From positions 3,326,001 to 3,390,000 of the forward strand of contig CANJKZ010000008.1 in assembly GCA_947471745.1 (NCBI GenBank): a stretch of 64,000 bases of DNA, given 5' to 3'. The DNA is from Closterium sp. Naga37s-1 (Eukaryota; Streptophyta; Zygnematophyceae; Desmidiales; Closteriaceae). Made by a program: the position numbers and the translations under genes. Below, in pieces: positions 21,606-32,142 of this stretch (the stretch's first letter is position 1; the number at the start of each line of letters is the position of its first letter). The notes beneath the pieces were generated by a model that searched no databases, was not told where the DNA came from, and was given only the letters and a program-made list of their open reading frames with translations.

Positions 21606-22451
21606 TTAGTGAAGCGGCTCCCTGGGGAACTCCTCCACGGGGCTGAGCTGCTTGGCGCGGTGGTACTCGGTGTGCGCGCAATCCACGGAGAGCACCGAGC
21701 TTGACTCGTACGACCGCGGCGTGCCGTCCAGGAACCCCACGCCCTCCTCGCTGTCCGACGAGATCGGACGGTGCAGATTCGCGATCAGGCGCTGGAAATC
21801 CGCGGCGCGCGCGGCGTGGTCGGGGCGGTACGTCTGGCCGAGCACGCCGTGCACGTCGTCGGTGTGCTCCAGCTCGACAATCCCCACGTTGATGTGCGCC
21901 TCGGCATCGTTGGGGGTCTGCAGCTTGGGGTTGGCGACGCGCAGACGCAGGTCGAGCGACACGAGCCCGTCGATCGCGAGCGTGTAGTAGTCCACATCAT
22001 ACGGCCCTTCCTTCTCCAGCGCCGCGAATCGCAGCGTCAACCCGCCGTCGCTCGTCACCTCATCGCCGACGGCCATTCTCGGGATCTCCTCGCCGTCGAT
22101 CTCGATCGTCTTCATGAACCCCTCGCCGCGCTCCTGCTGCTTGCCGCCGCGCGCCGCGAGGCGCAGCTTGTGATCCGCGCCGGCCGCGAACCACACGAGC
22201 CCGAGCTCCTTGATCCACGTGTGCACGACCTTGCCGTCCACCACGAGCGCCGCGTTCTCCGTGTCGTCCGAGTAGTACCCGCGCAGCAGCATGTTCACGT
22301 GCAGGTCGCGGTCCGACAGCAGGCAGAACACCTTGTCGGGCCGCCCGTTGAAGTCGAAGTGCGTCCCGAACGCGCCCACCAGATGCGGGTGGTTGACGAC
22401 GTTCGCGGCGGGGTTGCACTCGCCGCCCGTGCGCACCTGCAGCGCGATCAT
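21606..22451 (-). CDS. Root_cap-domain protein, C-terminal block
   Basis: An open frame of 281 residues to a stop at 21606. It reads RTGGECNPAANVV, then VGAFGTHFDFNGRPDKVFCLLSDRDLHVNM, TWIKELGLVWF, and the strongly family-like VHGVLGQTYRPDH. These are hallmarks of the plant Root_cap family (extracellular/secreted proteins of unknown biochemical role, also found in algae and mosses). The N-terminal Cys-rich block of the same gene lies 13.6 kb away at 36098-36500, beyond the large DNA transposon. GC content and codon use are high and regular. Whether the two blocks can still be spliced together is uncertain. Confidence 0.8.
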   Translation of the reverse strand: MIALQVRTGGECNPAANVVNHPHLVGAFGTHFDFNGRPDKVFCLLSDRDLHVNMLLRGYYSDDTENAALVVDGKVVHTWIKELGLVWFAAGADHKLRLAARGGKQQERGEGFMKTIEIDGEEIPRMAVGDEVTSDGGLTLRFAALEKEGPYDVDYYTLAIDGLVSLDLRLRVANPKLQTPNDAEAHINVGIVELEHTDDVHGVLGQTYRPDHAARAADFQRLIANLHRPISSDSEEGVGFLDGTPRSYESSSVLSVDCAHTEYHRAKQLSPVEEFPREPLH

Positions 22452-22479
22452 CGCGGATTTTACAAGGGCCGGAAGTCAC

Positions 22480-23866
22480 CGAAGAAGGACAACTTTGTGA
22501 TTTTTCCGTCACAGATTCCGGTCACGGGAAAGTCATGGCTGGAAGTCCCAGGCTGCCGGGTCACGTTGCCAGTGACGCCTCAACCACCGAAATGTATCCC
22601 AAAAGTCACAAAACCCTCACGTTTCCGTGACACTCCAAGTCACGCCTATTTGACGGATTTTCCACTTTTGCGTACCTACGTCTAATGTACCTTATAGGTC
22701 ACCGAAACATGACACCAAACCAACACCGCCACGTCAGCGGACACGTGGTGTACAGTGACATCTCTGCGTAACAACTACACCGCCGACCAAGAGTACGTAC
22801 GCCAAGTGTTCCGACGCGTCCGCGAATCGGGGCTCGACACTTGTCCTTACACCCCATGTTTATAGACGGCCCAGATGCAACACAGTGTCTTCCACATCGA
22901 TGACTGACGCACGTCCACGTATCGCCCACGCCATCCGCCAAGCTTTCCTCCATGCCGTCGATATGACCACACCTGTACAGTCAAGATTTGACACACGCCA
23001 CCGATGCGTGTTCACCACCCACCTGCGAAACACATCTGACCGTACATCCACCGAATATGTCACGGATGTAAACCCGCAGTAGACACGATAATCGCTGACC
23101 TCATCTAAGCCGTCCATGGCAAACCTATCGGCGAACTAGGACGATGTTACCAGCGAGCACTCACGGCCAAGATGCGCAGCTCAAAACAAATCCAATCATC
23201 CGACTACCTGCGATCCAAGGGCCACGGTTGTTCCAAACGGAACACTATCCTCGCATCTCTGGCTCGGAGATCTACGGCGCACCGAGGTCCGTCAACTATG
23301 CGCGACCCTAAACCCTCAGTACTTGGCCAATCTACGTCCAGCATAGCCCGGCCCATAGCTTTCGCCAAACACAGAGCGACGCCTCCCAGCCTCTGACTCC
23401 TATCCACATAACCTGGTTACGACACATCTGGCCCGTCCAACGCGGGGCCTACCTACCACTACCACCGTCCATCACGCGACTCGGTGCGCCGCCGCAGTGT
23501 CATATCAACATCCTACCGTCCATCCATTTCCGCACGATTATCGCGATTCGACCACAAATATCCGACGCCCTGTATTCCTCCATAAATGTCTGTATGCACT
23601 GGCTAGAGTTATCCACGTGGGTGCTAGGCAAGGTGTCCACTTCGTGCGAAAAAAGCAATAAACATTGTTTTATTCCCTCAAATATACGGATTATACGGAT
23701 TACCCCCTCACATCCTCCACTCAACCACTCACACAAGCTACTACACAACACCCAGCACTACAGAATGCCACACCCTATGATTCAACACACGGAAACCCTG
23801 GCAGTAGTTTCACACAACATTGCACTTCCTAAACCCTCCCAACGCGGAGTTAGGCGTCCAGACACG
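22480..23866. other. left subterminal region of the DNA transposon
   Basis: About 1.4 kb without a supported gene. The first 250 bp contain several variants of GTCAC and TTCCGTGAC (22475-22715), possible transposase-binding repeats. No tandem array was seen beyond that. Confidence 0.5.
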
Positions 23867-26800
23867 TCAGTTCAGAGAGAGATTGTCTCCCTCCCTCCCG
23901 CTCTCGCTGCCTGCTGGCGCGGCTGTCGCCTGGCGCTCGATGCCGCACGAAGAAAGGCGCAGGCCATGGCGGCCCCATGCCCATGAGGAAGTGGGTGCGT
24001 CGTACGACGGCTGGAACTCATCGACCGCCGCCATGACGTCCGTCAGTGCACACTCGCGGAGGCCGTCCACGATCTGCGCGTTGACACCCGCAGAGTTGGA
24101 CAGCCTTCCCTTGCGTGTCTCCCAGAAGCGGATGGCATCGGTCACCTGCACGTGACAAGTAACGACAGGGGGTTAGGATTTTTCCCTTCCACATCCCTTC
24201 TGTGAACCAACGGCGCCCAGGTTCATTCCTTACCACGTGCTCGAGCCACGCCATGTGGTACAGCTTCAGCGTCACAGTGCCGTTGATCATACGCGGCTTG
24301 AACGCCGCGCGTGCACAGGCCGCGAATGCCCCAGACGCAAAAGGCATGCCGCGGCGGTCCTCGCTCCACTTGGAGATAGCGAAAACCTTTGCATTCACAC
24401 AGGTGACTGTCAGGCCGCATCCCACAGACATGCGATGCATACAAAAACGTGACTTACCCTCCCCATCCAACGTCAAAGCAAGTCGCTCCCGGACCCTCGC
24501 CGCCGAACGTGCCCTAGGTGCCTCCCACAGGCTTCGCGCGTCCCGTTCGTCGCGGAAAAGCCCCAGCTTCGGCAGCGCAATGTCGCGCACGCGTCCAGCA
24601 GCCGCCGTCTTCCAGTCGCTCAGGGTGCGGTTAAGGTCAGCGCAATGTCGCGCAGGAAGAAAACGTCGCGCGCCCGGGGCGCGCGACAGGCAGTACAGCA
24701 GCGGAAGCATTGGGTGGGCCCATCCACAGGATCGACCCGGGGGGGTCGACCTGCTCTGATAGCATGTCAGAATCACTAGGAGTAGGGCCTAGGCTTAGTA
24801 GCCTAGGCCACAGTGAGACTAGAAGGTTGTGTCAAGCAGGATCGAGAATGATAGAAACAGAATGGATGATTGCACTAGCAGGCAGGTTGGTACAAATAGG
24901 AAACCCTAAAGGGCTGTACTCACTATTGAGTACCCCACTGCAGGCTAGACAAATAACATATTCTGACACACCCCCATAGTCAAAGTGGGGTATAATCAGC
25001 ATAGCAAGCAGTCACAGAGCAGGTTCACAAGTGCAAGCAAAGCTAGAGGCATTCACAGAGGGCAAGTGAGGAGGAGGAGGGAATGTGAGAGGAGAGGAGA
25101 TGGGAGGCGACGACGGAAGCTGCAGACACACGGTAGCGGCTGGCTCAGTGGCTACCGAAGCAAAGGCCCGGACTACAGGAGTAACTGGCTCTGCGGCTAA
25201 CTCTGAGCGGCTGGAGCAACTGACCCACGGGCGACTGGCGACTACCGGAGATTGTAGCCTCCGGACTACTGGCGCTGCTGGCGACACGACGGCTCAACCT
25301 CCGCTCAACCTCCTCTAACTGTCCCACACCCCTCTCACACACCCACTGCTGCACCCCTAGCTCCACTACCACGGCACCCCCCTAGCGCCACTCCCCTCGG
25401 CTCCCACACATCAAGGGCTTGTTAAGTAGCGGGTCAGTGCGCCCATAACCCCCCGGGCCAACATGCCTGTAACCCTTCCCTAGGATCATTCGGGGATCAC
25501 CAGTGGACCTCTGACACCCCCCCGCACTGGGATGCCCGAAGTGCACACACTGGGATTCGAACCCGAGACCTTCGCTCTGACTGTCCCACACCCCTCTCAC
25601 ACACCCACTGCTGCACCCCTAGCTCCACTACCACGGCACCCCCCTAGCGCCACTCCCCTCGGCTCCCACACATCAAGGGCTTGTTAAGTAGCGGGTCAGT
25701 GCGCCCATAACCCCCCGGGCCAACATGCCTGTAACCCTTCCCTAGGATCATTCGGGGATCACCAGTGGACCTCTGACATCGACTTGCCACTCTTCTCCAG
25801 CTCAAATGGTGTTCCTGGCTTGACACCAATGTCATCCATTGCCTTGCGCCATTCCCTCCACCGATACCATTGCCGTTTATGCACGAGGTGACGAACGTCA
25901 TCCTCAATGCACCCCTCCAGCGCTGCCATCTCGCCCACGTTCAGTTCCGCCATATCACGAATGCTCCTGCGGCGTAAGCGTACGCCGCGTCCTCCTCCCT
26001 CTGGTATGCGCCCAGACGAACCTGACGGCATGTACTCGGATCGGCCGTTAACTTTGTGCACCACTTCCTGACACGCGTCTCAAACCAGACTCCCGTGTAC
26101 TCGCTCGTGCCACCCCTCTTCTTCTCCCCTATGCCAGCACACGCCTTTGCCTTTGCCGCTGCAGATCGTGGCTTTCGCAGCCCACCGACTTGACCCTTCT
26201 CTAGTGAGGTATCAGGGGTGTTCGGGCTGTGCGTCTCCGTGCTTTCTTTGCGCGCCTTGAGGGCCGCGCCAGTCTCATCCTGCTGTTGGCGGGCCCATAT
26301 CGCGGGTGAAGGAGGTAGTGGATCTGGCGTCTCGTGCAGCATATCGGCCAGAGTCTCCTGTGCGGCCTGACGCTCCGCATAGTTCTCATCCGCGGGTGAC
26401 CGTGTGAGTAGAGGCGTCCCACACGTGCTCAGCTCATGCGCACATGCGGCCCGGAGCTCATGTAGGTTGTACCCCAATGCCTTTGCGATGCTCATGACCG
26501 CTAAGGCCAACACGAACCCGTCCACCTCCATGTTGGTTCGCTCACGCGAAAGCCGTGCCAGATCCAGGCGCACGTCATCTTCCTATGGGAACATCAGCAC
26601 ACCCTGGTCTCCGACTACTGGAATCGGCTGAAGGGGCACCACAACCTCCTCCATTAATAGTTGTGTCAGAATCCCAACCACTAGACCATTGGGATAAAAG
26701 GGCTTGTTTCAGTAGCGGGTCAGTGCGCCCATAACCCCCCAGGCGAACGCGCCTGTAACCCTCTCCAGGATCAATCGGGCATCCACGGTGCAGATCTACT

Positions 26801-28642
26801 GACACCCCCCCACACTGGGAGGCCCAGGACTAAGCACAGCGGCAACGGCCTATATGTGCATACACCGGGAATCGAACCCGAGACCGCTCTGATACCATGT
26901 CAGAATCCCAACCACTAGACCATTGGGATAAAAGGGCTTGTTAAGTAGCGGGTCAGTGCGCCCATAACCCCCCAGGCCAACGTGCCTGTAACCCTTCCCT
27001 AGGATCAATCGGGGATCACCAGTGGACCTCTGACACCCCCCCGCACTGAGATGCTCGAAGTGCATACACCGGGATTCGAACCCGAGACCTTCGCTCTGAT
27101 AACATGTCAGAATCCCAACCACTAGACCATTGGGATAAAAGGGCTTGTTTCAGTAGCGGGTCAGTGCGCCCATAACCCCCCAGGCGAACGCGCCTGTAAC
27201 CCTCTCCAGGATCAATCGGGCATCCACGGTGCAGATCTACTGACAAGTTGCACCATCAGCTCTCCAGCAGCGAGACTGCATACATCGGCGTGCATGCCGC
27301 GTCTGAAGTCCTTTGCCGTGACACCGTCGCATGACACCCACTTGCGAACCGTGGTGAAATCCGACCTCACGAGAGCTTTCACGTACATGCACACAAAAAC
27401 CCCACAGTCCTTGTCGTTGGTCTGCTGTGGAATCACTTCTTTCTGCCAGGATGACATAGTGGGTAAGGGACGTCAGAACACACTCCATGACAACACTCCA
27501 AAACACTCTAGCGGGTCGCCAGAACACCACGGTCATACGACTTCAATATTCCTCACCGGTATAACTATGTGCTCTGCTTCTCGCACAGTCTCAGCAGCCT
27601 TAACAGGGTTGTCTGTTGGCAGCTGCTTCTCGTGGATCATGAGCAGTGTCCTGTGTCAAGCACCAGCAATTGTGAGGCGTCTTTGCATCAGACATCTGCG
27701 TACAGCAGGATGCACAATAGCACAAAGCACTTACTTCCTCACACCCGCTATGACAGACGGGTCCCTGGCGTGCATGCCGCTGCTGTCGTAGTGCACGAGC
27801 TTGACACCTTCCGTTACCCTGTCGCCTCGTTTCCCCGACGAAATGGTCGCAAGGTTAAGAGCTATGACCAGTGAGAAGTGGCTCCTGTCCAGGCAGCAGA
27901 GGGCAGGCCAACATAATGAGCACCGAACTGGGATCGGAGGTCAAGGCTATACGTGCGTCCATACAATACACCCACCTTGCAATGATAGGAATGGCCACGT
28001 AATCCAGATCGAAAATACACGGTGACCCTCCCATCGGCCAGGTCTTATCAAGTTGCGTAGCGTATACGAAAGATTTTGTGTCGAGCGGGAACCAAGACTT
28101 TCCGTCTTTCAGTTTAGGATGTCGGATGTTGAGAAGTCTGCACGCACGGCCACAACACTCAAATCACGAGTTAAATACATGCGTCACTCTGATAAAGCCA
28201 CAACCGTACAACGGCATGTAATCTCTTACATGTTGTGGAAGTCGACTATGGTGTCGGCAAGATACTTCCCGTCGGCGGTAGAAAGAGCATCCTTAGCGGT
28301 GATCTGACATCCAACCCCGTGAGGGCCGAAGAGGGTGAGAGTTTTGAAATCTCGACGCACAGCCGGATCTCGTAGCCTCCTGATCAAGTCGTCTGGCTGG
28401 TCGTCTACGGGCGACCCACTGCCTCCGACGTTCCACCCCGATGCACATGACCTGGTCTCGCGCTTATCACCCGCGCCTTTCTGCAGGTCAGCATCATGCT
28501 CATTTGTGTCCGTTCCAAGTGGGCGAGTAAGCATACGGTCCAAAAGGCCCGTGACGTGAGGACCGCGTGGCGGAGACCCTTCCCTATCCTCGCGCTTAAT
28601 ACCCCATCCACGAATTCTCATGGTGCTGGACGCAACCATCAA
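23867..28642 (-). CDS. transposon passenger gene: Ulp1-type protease and AP2-like domain
   Basis: Multi-exon minus-strand coding DNA. Protease exons: 28642-28230 (ending GVGCQITAKDALSTADGKYL, ADTIVDFHN, like the Ulp1 entry ITxxDL..L..LND.IINF), about 28103-27984 (FVYATQLDKTWP, DYVAIPII), about 27885-27730 (SHFSLVIAL with catalytic His; LVHYDSSGMH with Asp), about 27640-27550, and 27440-27250 (VIPQQTNDKDCGVFVCMYV with Gln and Cys). After a 582-bp TRIM the frame 26590-25941 gives MEVDGFVLALAVMSIAKALG and an AP2-like block: SEYTGVWFETRVRKW, RLGAYQREEDAAYAYAAGAF. A donor-like GATG/GTGCAA and acceptor CCCATAG/GAAGAT of matching phase suggest that protease and AP2 region are one gene with the TRIM in an intron. 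Beyond the AP2 block the frame changes once. More exons continue to 23867 (ALPKLGLFRDERDARSL; TVTLKLYHMAWLEHVV). Ulp1 enzymes cleave SUMO-like tags; transposon versions are common in CACTA-related and MULE elements. The fusion is inference. Confidence 0.65.
24751..25778 (-). mobile_element. composite TRIM/LTR fossil
   Basis: Nested LTR-retrotransposon remains, antisense. Two nearly identical 197-bp LTRs (25320-25516, 25582-25778) flank a 65-bp interior that carries a T-arm-like stretch and a G-run. A different LTR-like block (24765-24968, TGTCAG...CTGACA) lies to the left with a GCTATCAGAGC primer site beside it. TCGAC occurs at 24746-24750 and 25779-25783 and may be the target duplication of the whole composite. 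It carries no gag-pol. The two close LTRs suggest a young insertion. It splits the passenger gene. Confidence 0.65.
26664..27245 (-). mobile_element. three-LTR TRIM element with tRNA-Met-like LTRs
   Basis: 582 bp with 5-bp target duplication AGTTG (26659-26663 and 27246-27250). Three LTRs of about 140 bp (26664-26804, 26898-27035, 27105-27245), each TGTCAG...CTGACA, alternate with two short interiors. On the minus strand each interior begins with a (T)GTTATCAGAGC / TGGTATCAGAGC primer site and ends in a G-run just before the next LTR. No protein is encoded. The LTR-interior-LTR-interior-LTR form is typical of recombination between elements. On the plus strand the LTR contains GTGCGCCCATAACCCCCC, close to the initiator tRNA-Met anticodon arm. 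It looks structurally whole for a TRIM. Confidence 0.88.
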
Positions 28643-29237
28643 GGGACATATAGGGTAAGGCCAGAACTGTTCTCGGCTGGACAGGCAGTAGCATAAGCTT
28701 TTTGTCTAGCTGCTCGATCTTCTATACGGACACATTTGGCCTGTGAGGAGCAATAGGTGGGACAGGAAGGAGATGGATTGCTAAGCGGACGGAATTCGGA
28801 CACGCAGAGACATCACATCACGTTTCCACGTGTCCGCTGGTGGTGAATGCGCGCCAAAATAGAGGGTTCTGGATCCGAGGTTAACCCTTTGGTTTCGTGC
28901 TATCCAATGCCTAATTGTTTGATCCGTAACAACGTCTTTCCGCAACAAGAGAAGAAAACACTAGTACAGCGCGGACAGTTCAAATTATATCGAAGCCGCC
29001 GCAAATCAAGATAGGCCAATCAAGATATGCCGAGCTGTACATTGTCACATCACATATGATCGGACATGCATGCCGGTGTGGTTGGATACATGCGCACGGC
29101 TGATGTACCGTTTATAGGGTGCTTCGACATTAAAACGCATCTATTAAAATAACATAGAAACACAAAACCCAGCATACATCGTACTATCCACCCGGTCACC
29201 AGCGGTAAACGGGTAGTACTTGAACCCTTGCCACACG
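28643..29237. other. unassigned DNA inside the transposon
   Basis: No open frame with family signal and no repeat noticed. It may be an intron or a promoter between the two minus-strand coding clusters. Confidence 0.4.
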
Positions 29238-30818
29238 CTAATAGCTGCTACCGCTGACGGAGGAAACAAGAGGTGAGCTAAAGCACAGGAGGCCGGCTGT
29301 GTCGCCGCTAGAGCTGTCACTGCATATGGTACTCCCATGTCCGGTGGTGCCACGGCGTGCGCGTTTAGGGGGAGTCCGTCGAAGACGCTCAACCACTTCG
29401 TCGTTTTCGACCCCCACTTGCTTCGGGACGTCGCGCGGACTGATGCCCATTTCCGCAGCCGTGCGGACAAACGACTGCGTTACCGCGCGCACCACGCGCC
29501 GTCGGCTTCTAGGGTCTCGGGAAATTGTGCCTTCTGGCATGGGAAGCAGTGCTGCCGATCCTCCCGCGATAGACGCCTCAATGGGCGTCGGCCGTCCAAC
29601 GGACGACAGCAGGCGCCCGTCACACGCGGCATAGTCCGTAGCGGCCATGAAGCCCGGTGCACCTTTGGCGAACCGGTCGATTAGGACCTGCAGCTGTACC
29701 AACTGCTTGATGAGGGGCTCGCGAGTCACGGCCGTAGGAGGGTATTCAGTTAGGTGGAGGATCTCGCGCCACGCCAGGGGCATAACGCCAGACCGGGCCC
29801 ACGTGAGATGCACCGCCCAAGGCGGAGTATGACGCCACGACCTTCCCACCCAGACCAGCAGGTTGTCGTACAGAATCAATAGGCATTAACCGCTTCGCGC
29901 GCCATCCTTCGTCCGTGGTTACGAAGGACAAGTAAATGCTGCGGAAAATTGTCTTGAACATCTCGACTAGTCCGTTGAACCAGGGAAAGTTGACTGGGTC
30001 CACGACACCACTAATGTTAACTATCAATGTGTTGGAAAGCTCCTGCACGCGGAACCCAAAGATTACGACCTCCTTACACGACGCGTCCAGAGAGCGATGC
30101 ATGCTGCCGGAGACGAGAACAAGTGCCGTCTTGTTGTGTGCAAGACGGTCTCCATTGAAGTTGTCAATGTACTCGCTGAAGAACTGCGACATGAAAAGCG
30201 TACGGGAATAGTGAGAACTGGCGCTACCGACGCAAGGACATGCACTTAGCACATCATCCGAAAAACGATTAGACATACCTCGGCGGACAACTCTCCGTTC
30301 TTTGTCTGACGAAGATGCACGTGGTCGCCCTCATGGAGGCCGTGACGGTACGGGCGAGCGCAATTGCGTCGCCTGACTACGGTCGGAGGTAGAACCATAC
30401 TCCCCGATGCGTTGAAGAGGATACACACGCGCAGCTCGACCTTTGGCTTGTACCCCGATTCCGGCTCGAAATTACTGCTGTAAGGCAGCGTTGTCGCGAG
30501 CAAGGGGGTCTCCACAAAGCAGAACACATCGTCGGGAAAGGGTGGACGCAGGGTTATAGGACGCACCGGTACGTGAGTGAGGAGAGGGAGGCGTGCAAGC
30601 TGGTGGACACCGGAGTCTCCACCAGCTTGACACTATCCGCCTCCAGCCCAATGGATCGCAGGGTGACACGTACTGTCACAGTTGGTGGACACCGATTTGT
30701 CCTGGAAGGGAATTGAGTACACTGTGTGGATGAGGCTTGGTAGTGTCCACATGGCGAATTCGCTTCTGTACAGATAGAAGGCACTGCTGTGGGATTGGCT
30801 TAGCCACCCAGGTGGCAT
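29238..30818 (-). CDS. uncharacterised multi-exon passenger gene
   Basis: I do not recognise this protein. Coding-like pieces on the minus strand, in order: 30818-30690 (FAMWTLPSLIHTVYSIPFQD, ending at a GTACGT donor), 30590-30280 (PITLRPPFPDDVFCFVETPL; FEPESGYKPKVELRVCILF; ends at GAG/GTATGT), 30210-29890 (FFSEYIDNFNGDRLAHNK; TALVLVSGSMHRSLDASC; PVNFPWFNGLVEMFKTIFRS) and 29879-29238 (LAWREILHLTEYPP; RRVVRAVTQSFVRTAAEMGI, possibly a helix-turn-helix; a basic PPKRARRG stretch). It may be the 5' part of the protease/AP2 transcription unit, being on the same strand directly upstream. The alternating beta-like segment might be an OB-fold, but this is only a guess. Confidence 0.45.
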
Positions 30819-31261
30819 GTTTTTGGTATACTCTATGCGATATTTTGACGTTACACTATAAAAAGTTCCGGGGATGCTATTGGCGAGGATGCATCATACA
30901 ACCATGACGGGGGCATACGGTCCACGTACAATGTGGTACATTGAGGTCCAGATGCACGGACCCTGTTATCCATGTCTATCGTTGATAGTAGAGGGTGCGT
31001 TCTTACATGAACAGACCCTTGGTTCAGACTACTGTCTTGCTGACATTTGTGCGGGGGTGTGCGTAATACGAAACGACACAAAGAGGACATAACGCCCGCA
31101 GCGGAAAGGCGGGAATAGGGTTTGATGAGCCTTTCGGCAGGGTTTACCACCCCATGTGCAGCTGTTACGTTCGTTTGTTAGCTCATAGTTAAGCTACTCC
31201 CCTTACGATCCGTCCTAAAACTGGCCTAACCTCTCTGCGCGTGGGCACGTCATAAGTACAC
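30819..31261. promoter_or_regulatory. presumed divergent promoter region of the transposon
   Basis: Separates minus-strand passenger genes from the plus-strand transposase side. No specific motif assigned. Confidence 0.35.
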
Positions 31262-31606
31262 ATGTCGACCATCGATTGCGCTCGATGTGGCGCTGCACTA
31301 CTTAATGAAATAGCGCTTACCGCGCACCGGGCCCACAGCGTTCACTGTGCCGGCCGGAACGCGCCTTCCGCGTTTCGTGGGCCGGTAGTTATTTCGGCGG
31401 AAGCACCGCGTGCAGATGACGAGGCGGTTGCGTCGGGCGATGAGGGTTCATTACAAAGCGGTGTTCGAGAGCTGACTTGGCTAATTAGCCGTTGGCACAC
31501 AGGGGGACTGTCAAGCCGGGACGTCAACGGGCTGGTGCGCACCATAACGAACCCACACTTTGCTCCTGGTCAGATAGAGCTTGGGCGATTTGTACACAGA
31601 GAATAG
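31262..31606 (+). CDS. stand-alone paralogue of the transposase N terminus
   Basis: 114-residue open frame from ATG. Residues 6-30 form a zinc-finger-like CARCGAALLNEIALTAHRAH...C pattern, followed by an acidic linker and LTWLISRWHTGGLSSRDVNG, ITNPHFAPGQIELGRFV. The first 165 residues of the transposase (32143) have the same order: CEACGAEHVDDNTLQSHLAG, then LTEMYIFFRDADLSRREVNR, FANPRFSVRDVRRWMNFV. So this is a truncated duplicate that keeps the putative DNA-binding part only. A stop codon ends it before the RNase-H-like core. It could act as a repressor of transposition, as truncated proteins of other DNA transposons do; that role is inference. It could also be a decaying tandem copy. Confidence 0.7.
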   Translation: MSTIDCARCGAALLNEIALTAHRAHSVHCAGRNAPSAFRGPVVISAEAPRADDEAVASGDEGSLQSGVRELTWLISRWHTGGLSSRDVNGLVRTITNPHFAPGQIELGRFVHRE

Positions 31607-32142
31607 GCAGGCAATCGAGGAAGCGGGTAACGCTGGTGGGCCACGATGCTCAGTCGTGTGCGGATATGCCAGTATATATGCTCTGTTGTGCGCGGACCAG
31701 GCCTGGGTGCACGGGCAGCGTCACAGTGTCGGATGTATTTTTATTACATTTCTTGGAATGACGATTGTAAGTTAACTTAGATTACGAGGGCAATGTAATC
31801 TGTTGATATCATGAGAAGATTGCATGAGACTCGTAGCGAGACCATGTTCTGCTCGTAACGAAATAAATAACACTGCAAACCAGACCTGACCGGTTTGCAC
31901 ACCGGATACCAACCAGATGGCGCCACAAGCCCAACCACGTTAAAACGGGGGATGGTTGTACGTTTAGGTAAGGTTAGACACGGACTGCACAGACCAAAAC
32001 AGACACGCGTACACCTCCGATGAACCGTACAGTGGTTGTCCCGCCACTGGGACTGGACACATCCGGAACATTGCACTTCATGGAGAGTATCAGTCTGTTG
32101 AAACACGCGTGGAGTTAGGGTTTCCTATTACCCATCGTAGCT
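31607..32142. other. spacer between paralogue and transposase
   Basis: About 540 bp with no supported gene; it probably holds the transposase promoter. Confidence 0.4.

Noticed and set aside
22060-22685. frames on the other strand of the Root_cap block
   Set aside because: High-GC shadow frames; only the minus frame gives family motifs.
26664-27245. tRNA-derived SINE tandem array
   Set aside because: A-box and B-box-like parts suggested a SINE, but TG...CA ends, primer site, G-run and a 5-bp target duplication fit a TRIM better.
31777-32106. minus-strand frame between the paralogue and transposase
   Set aside because: No motif, no splice partner, antisense to the element's presumed promoter region.
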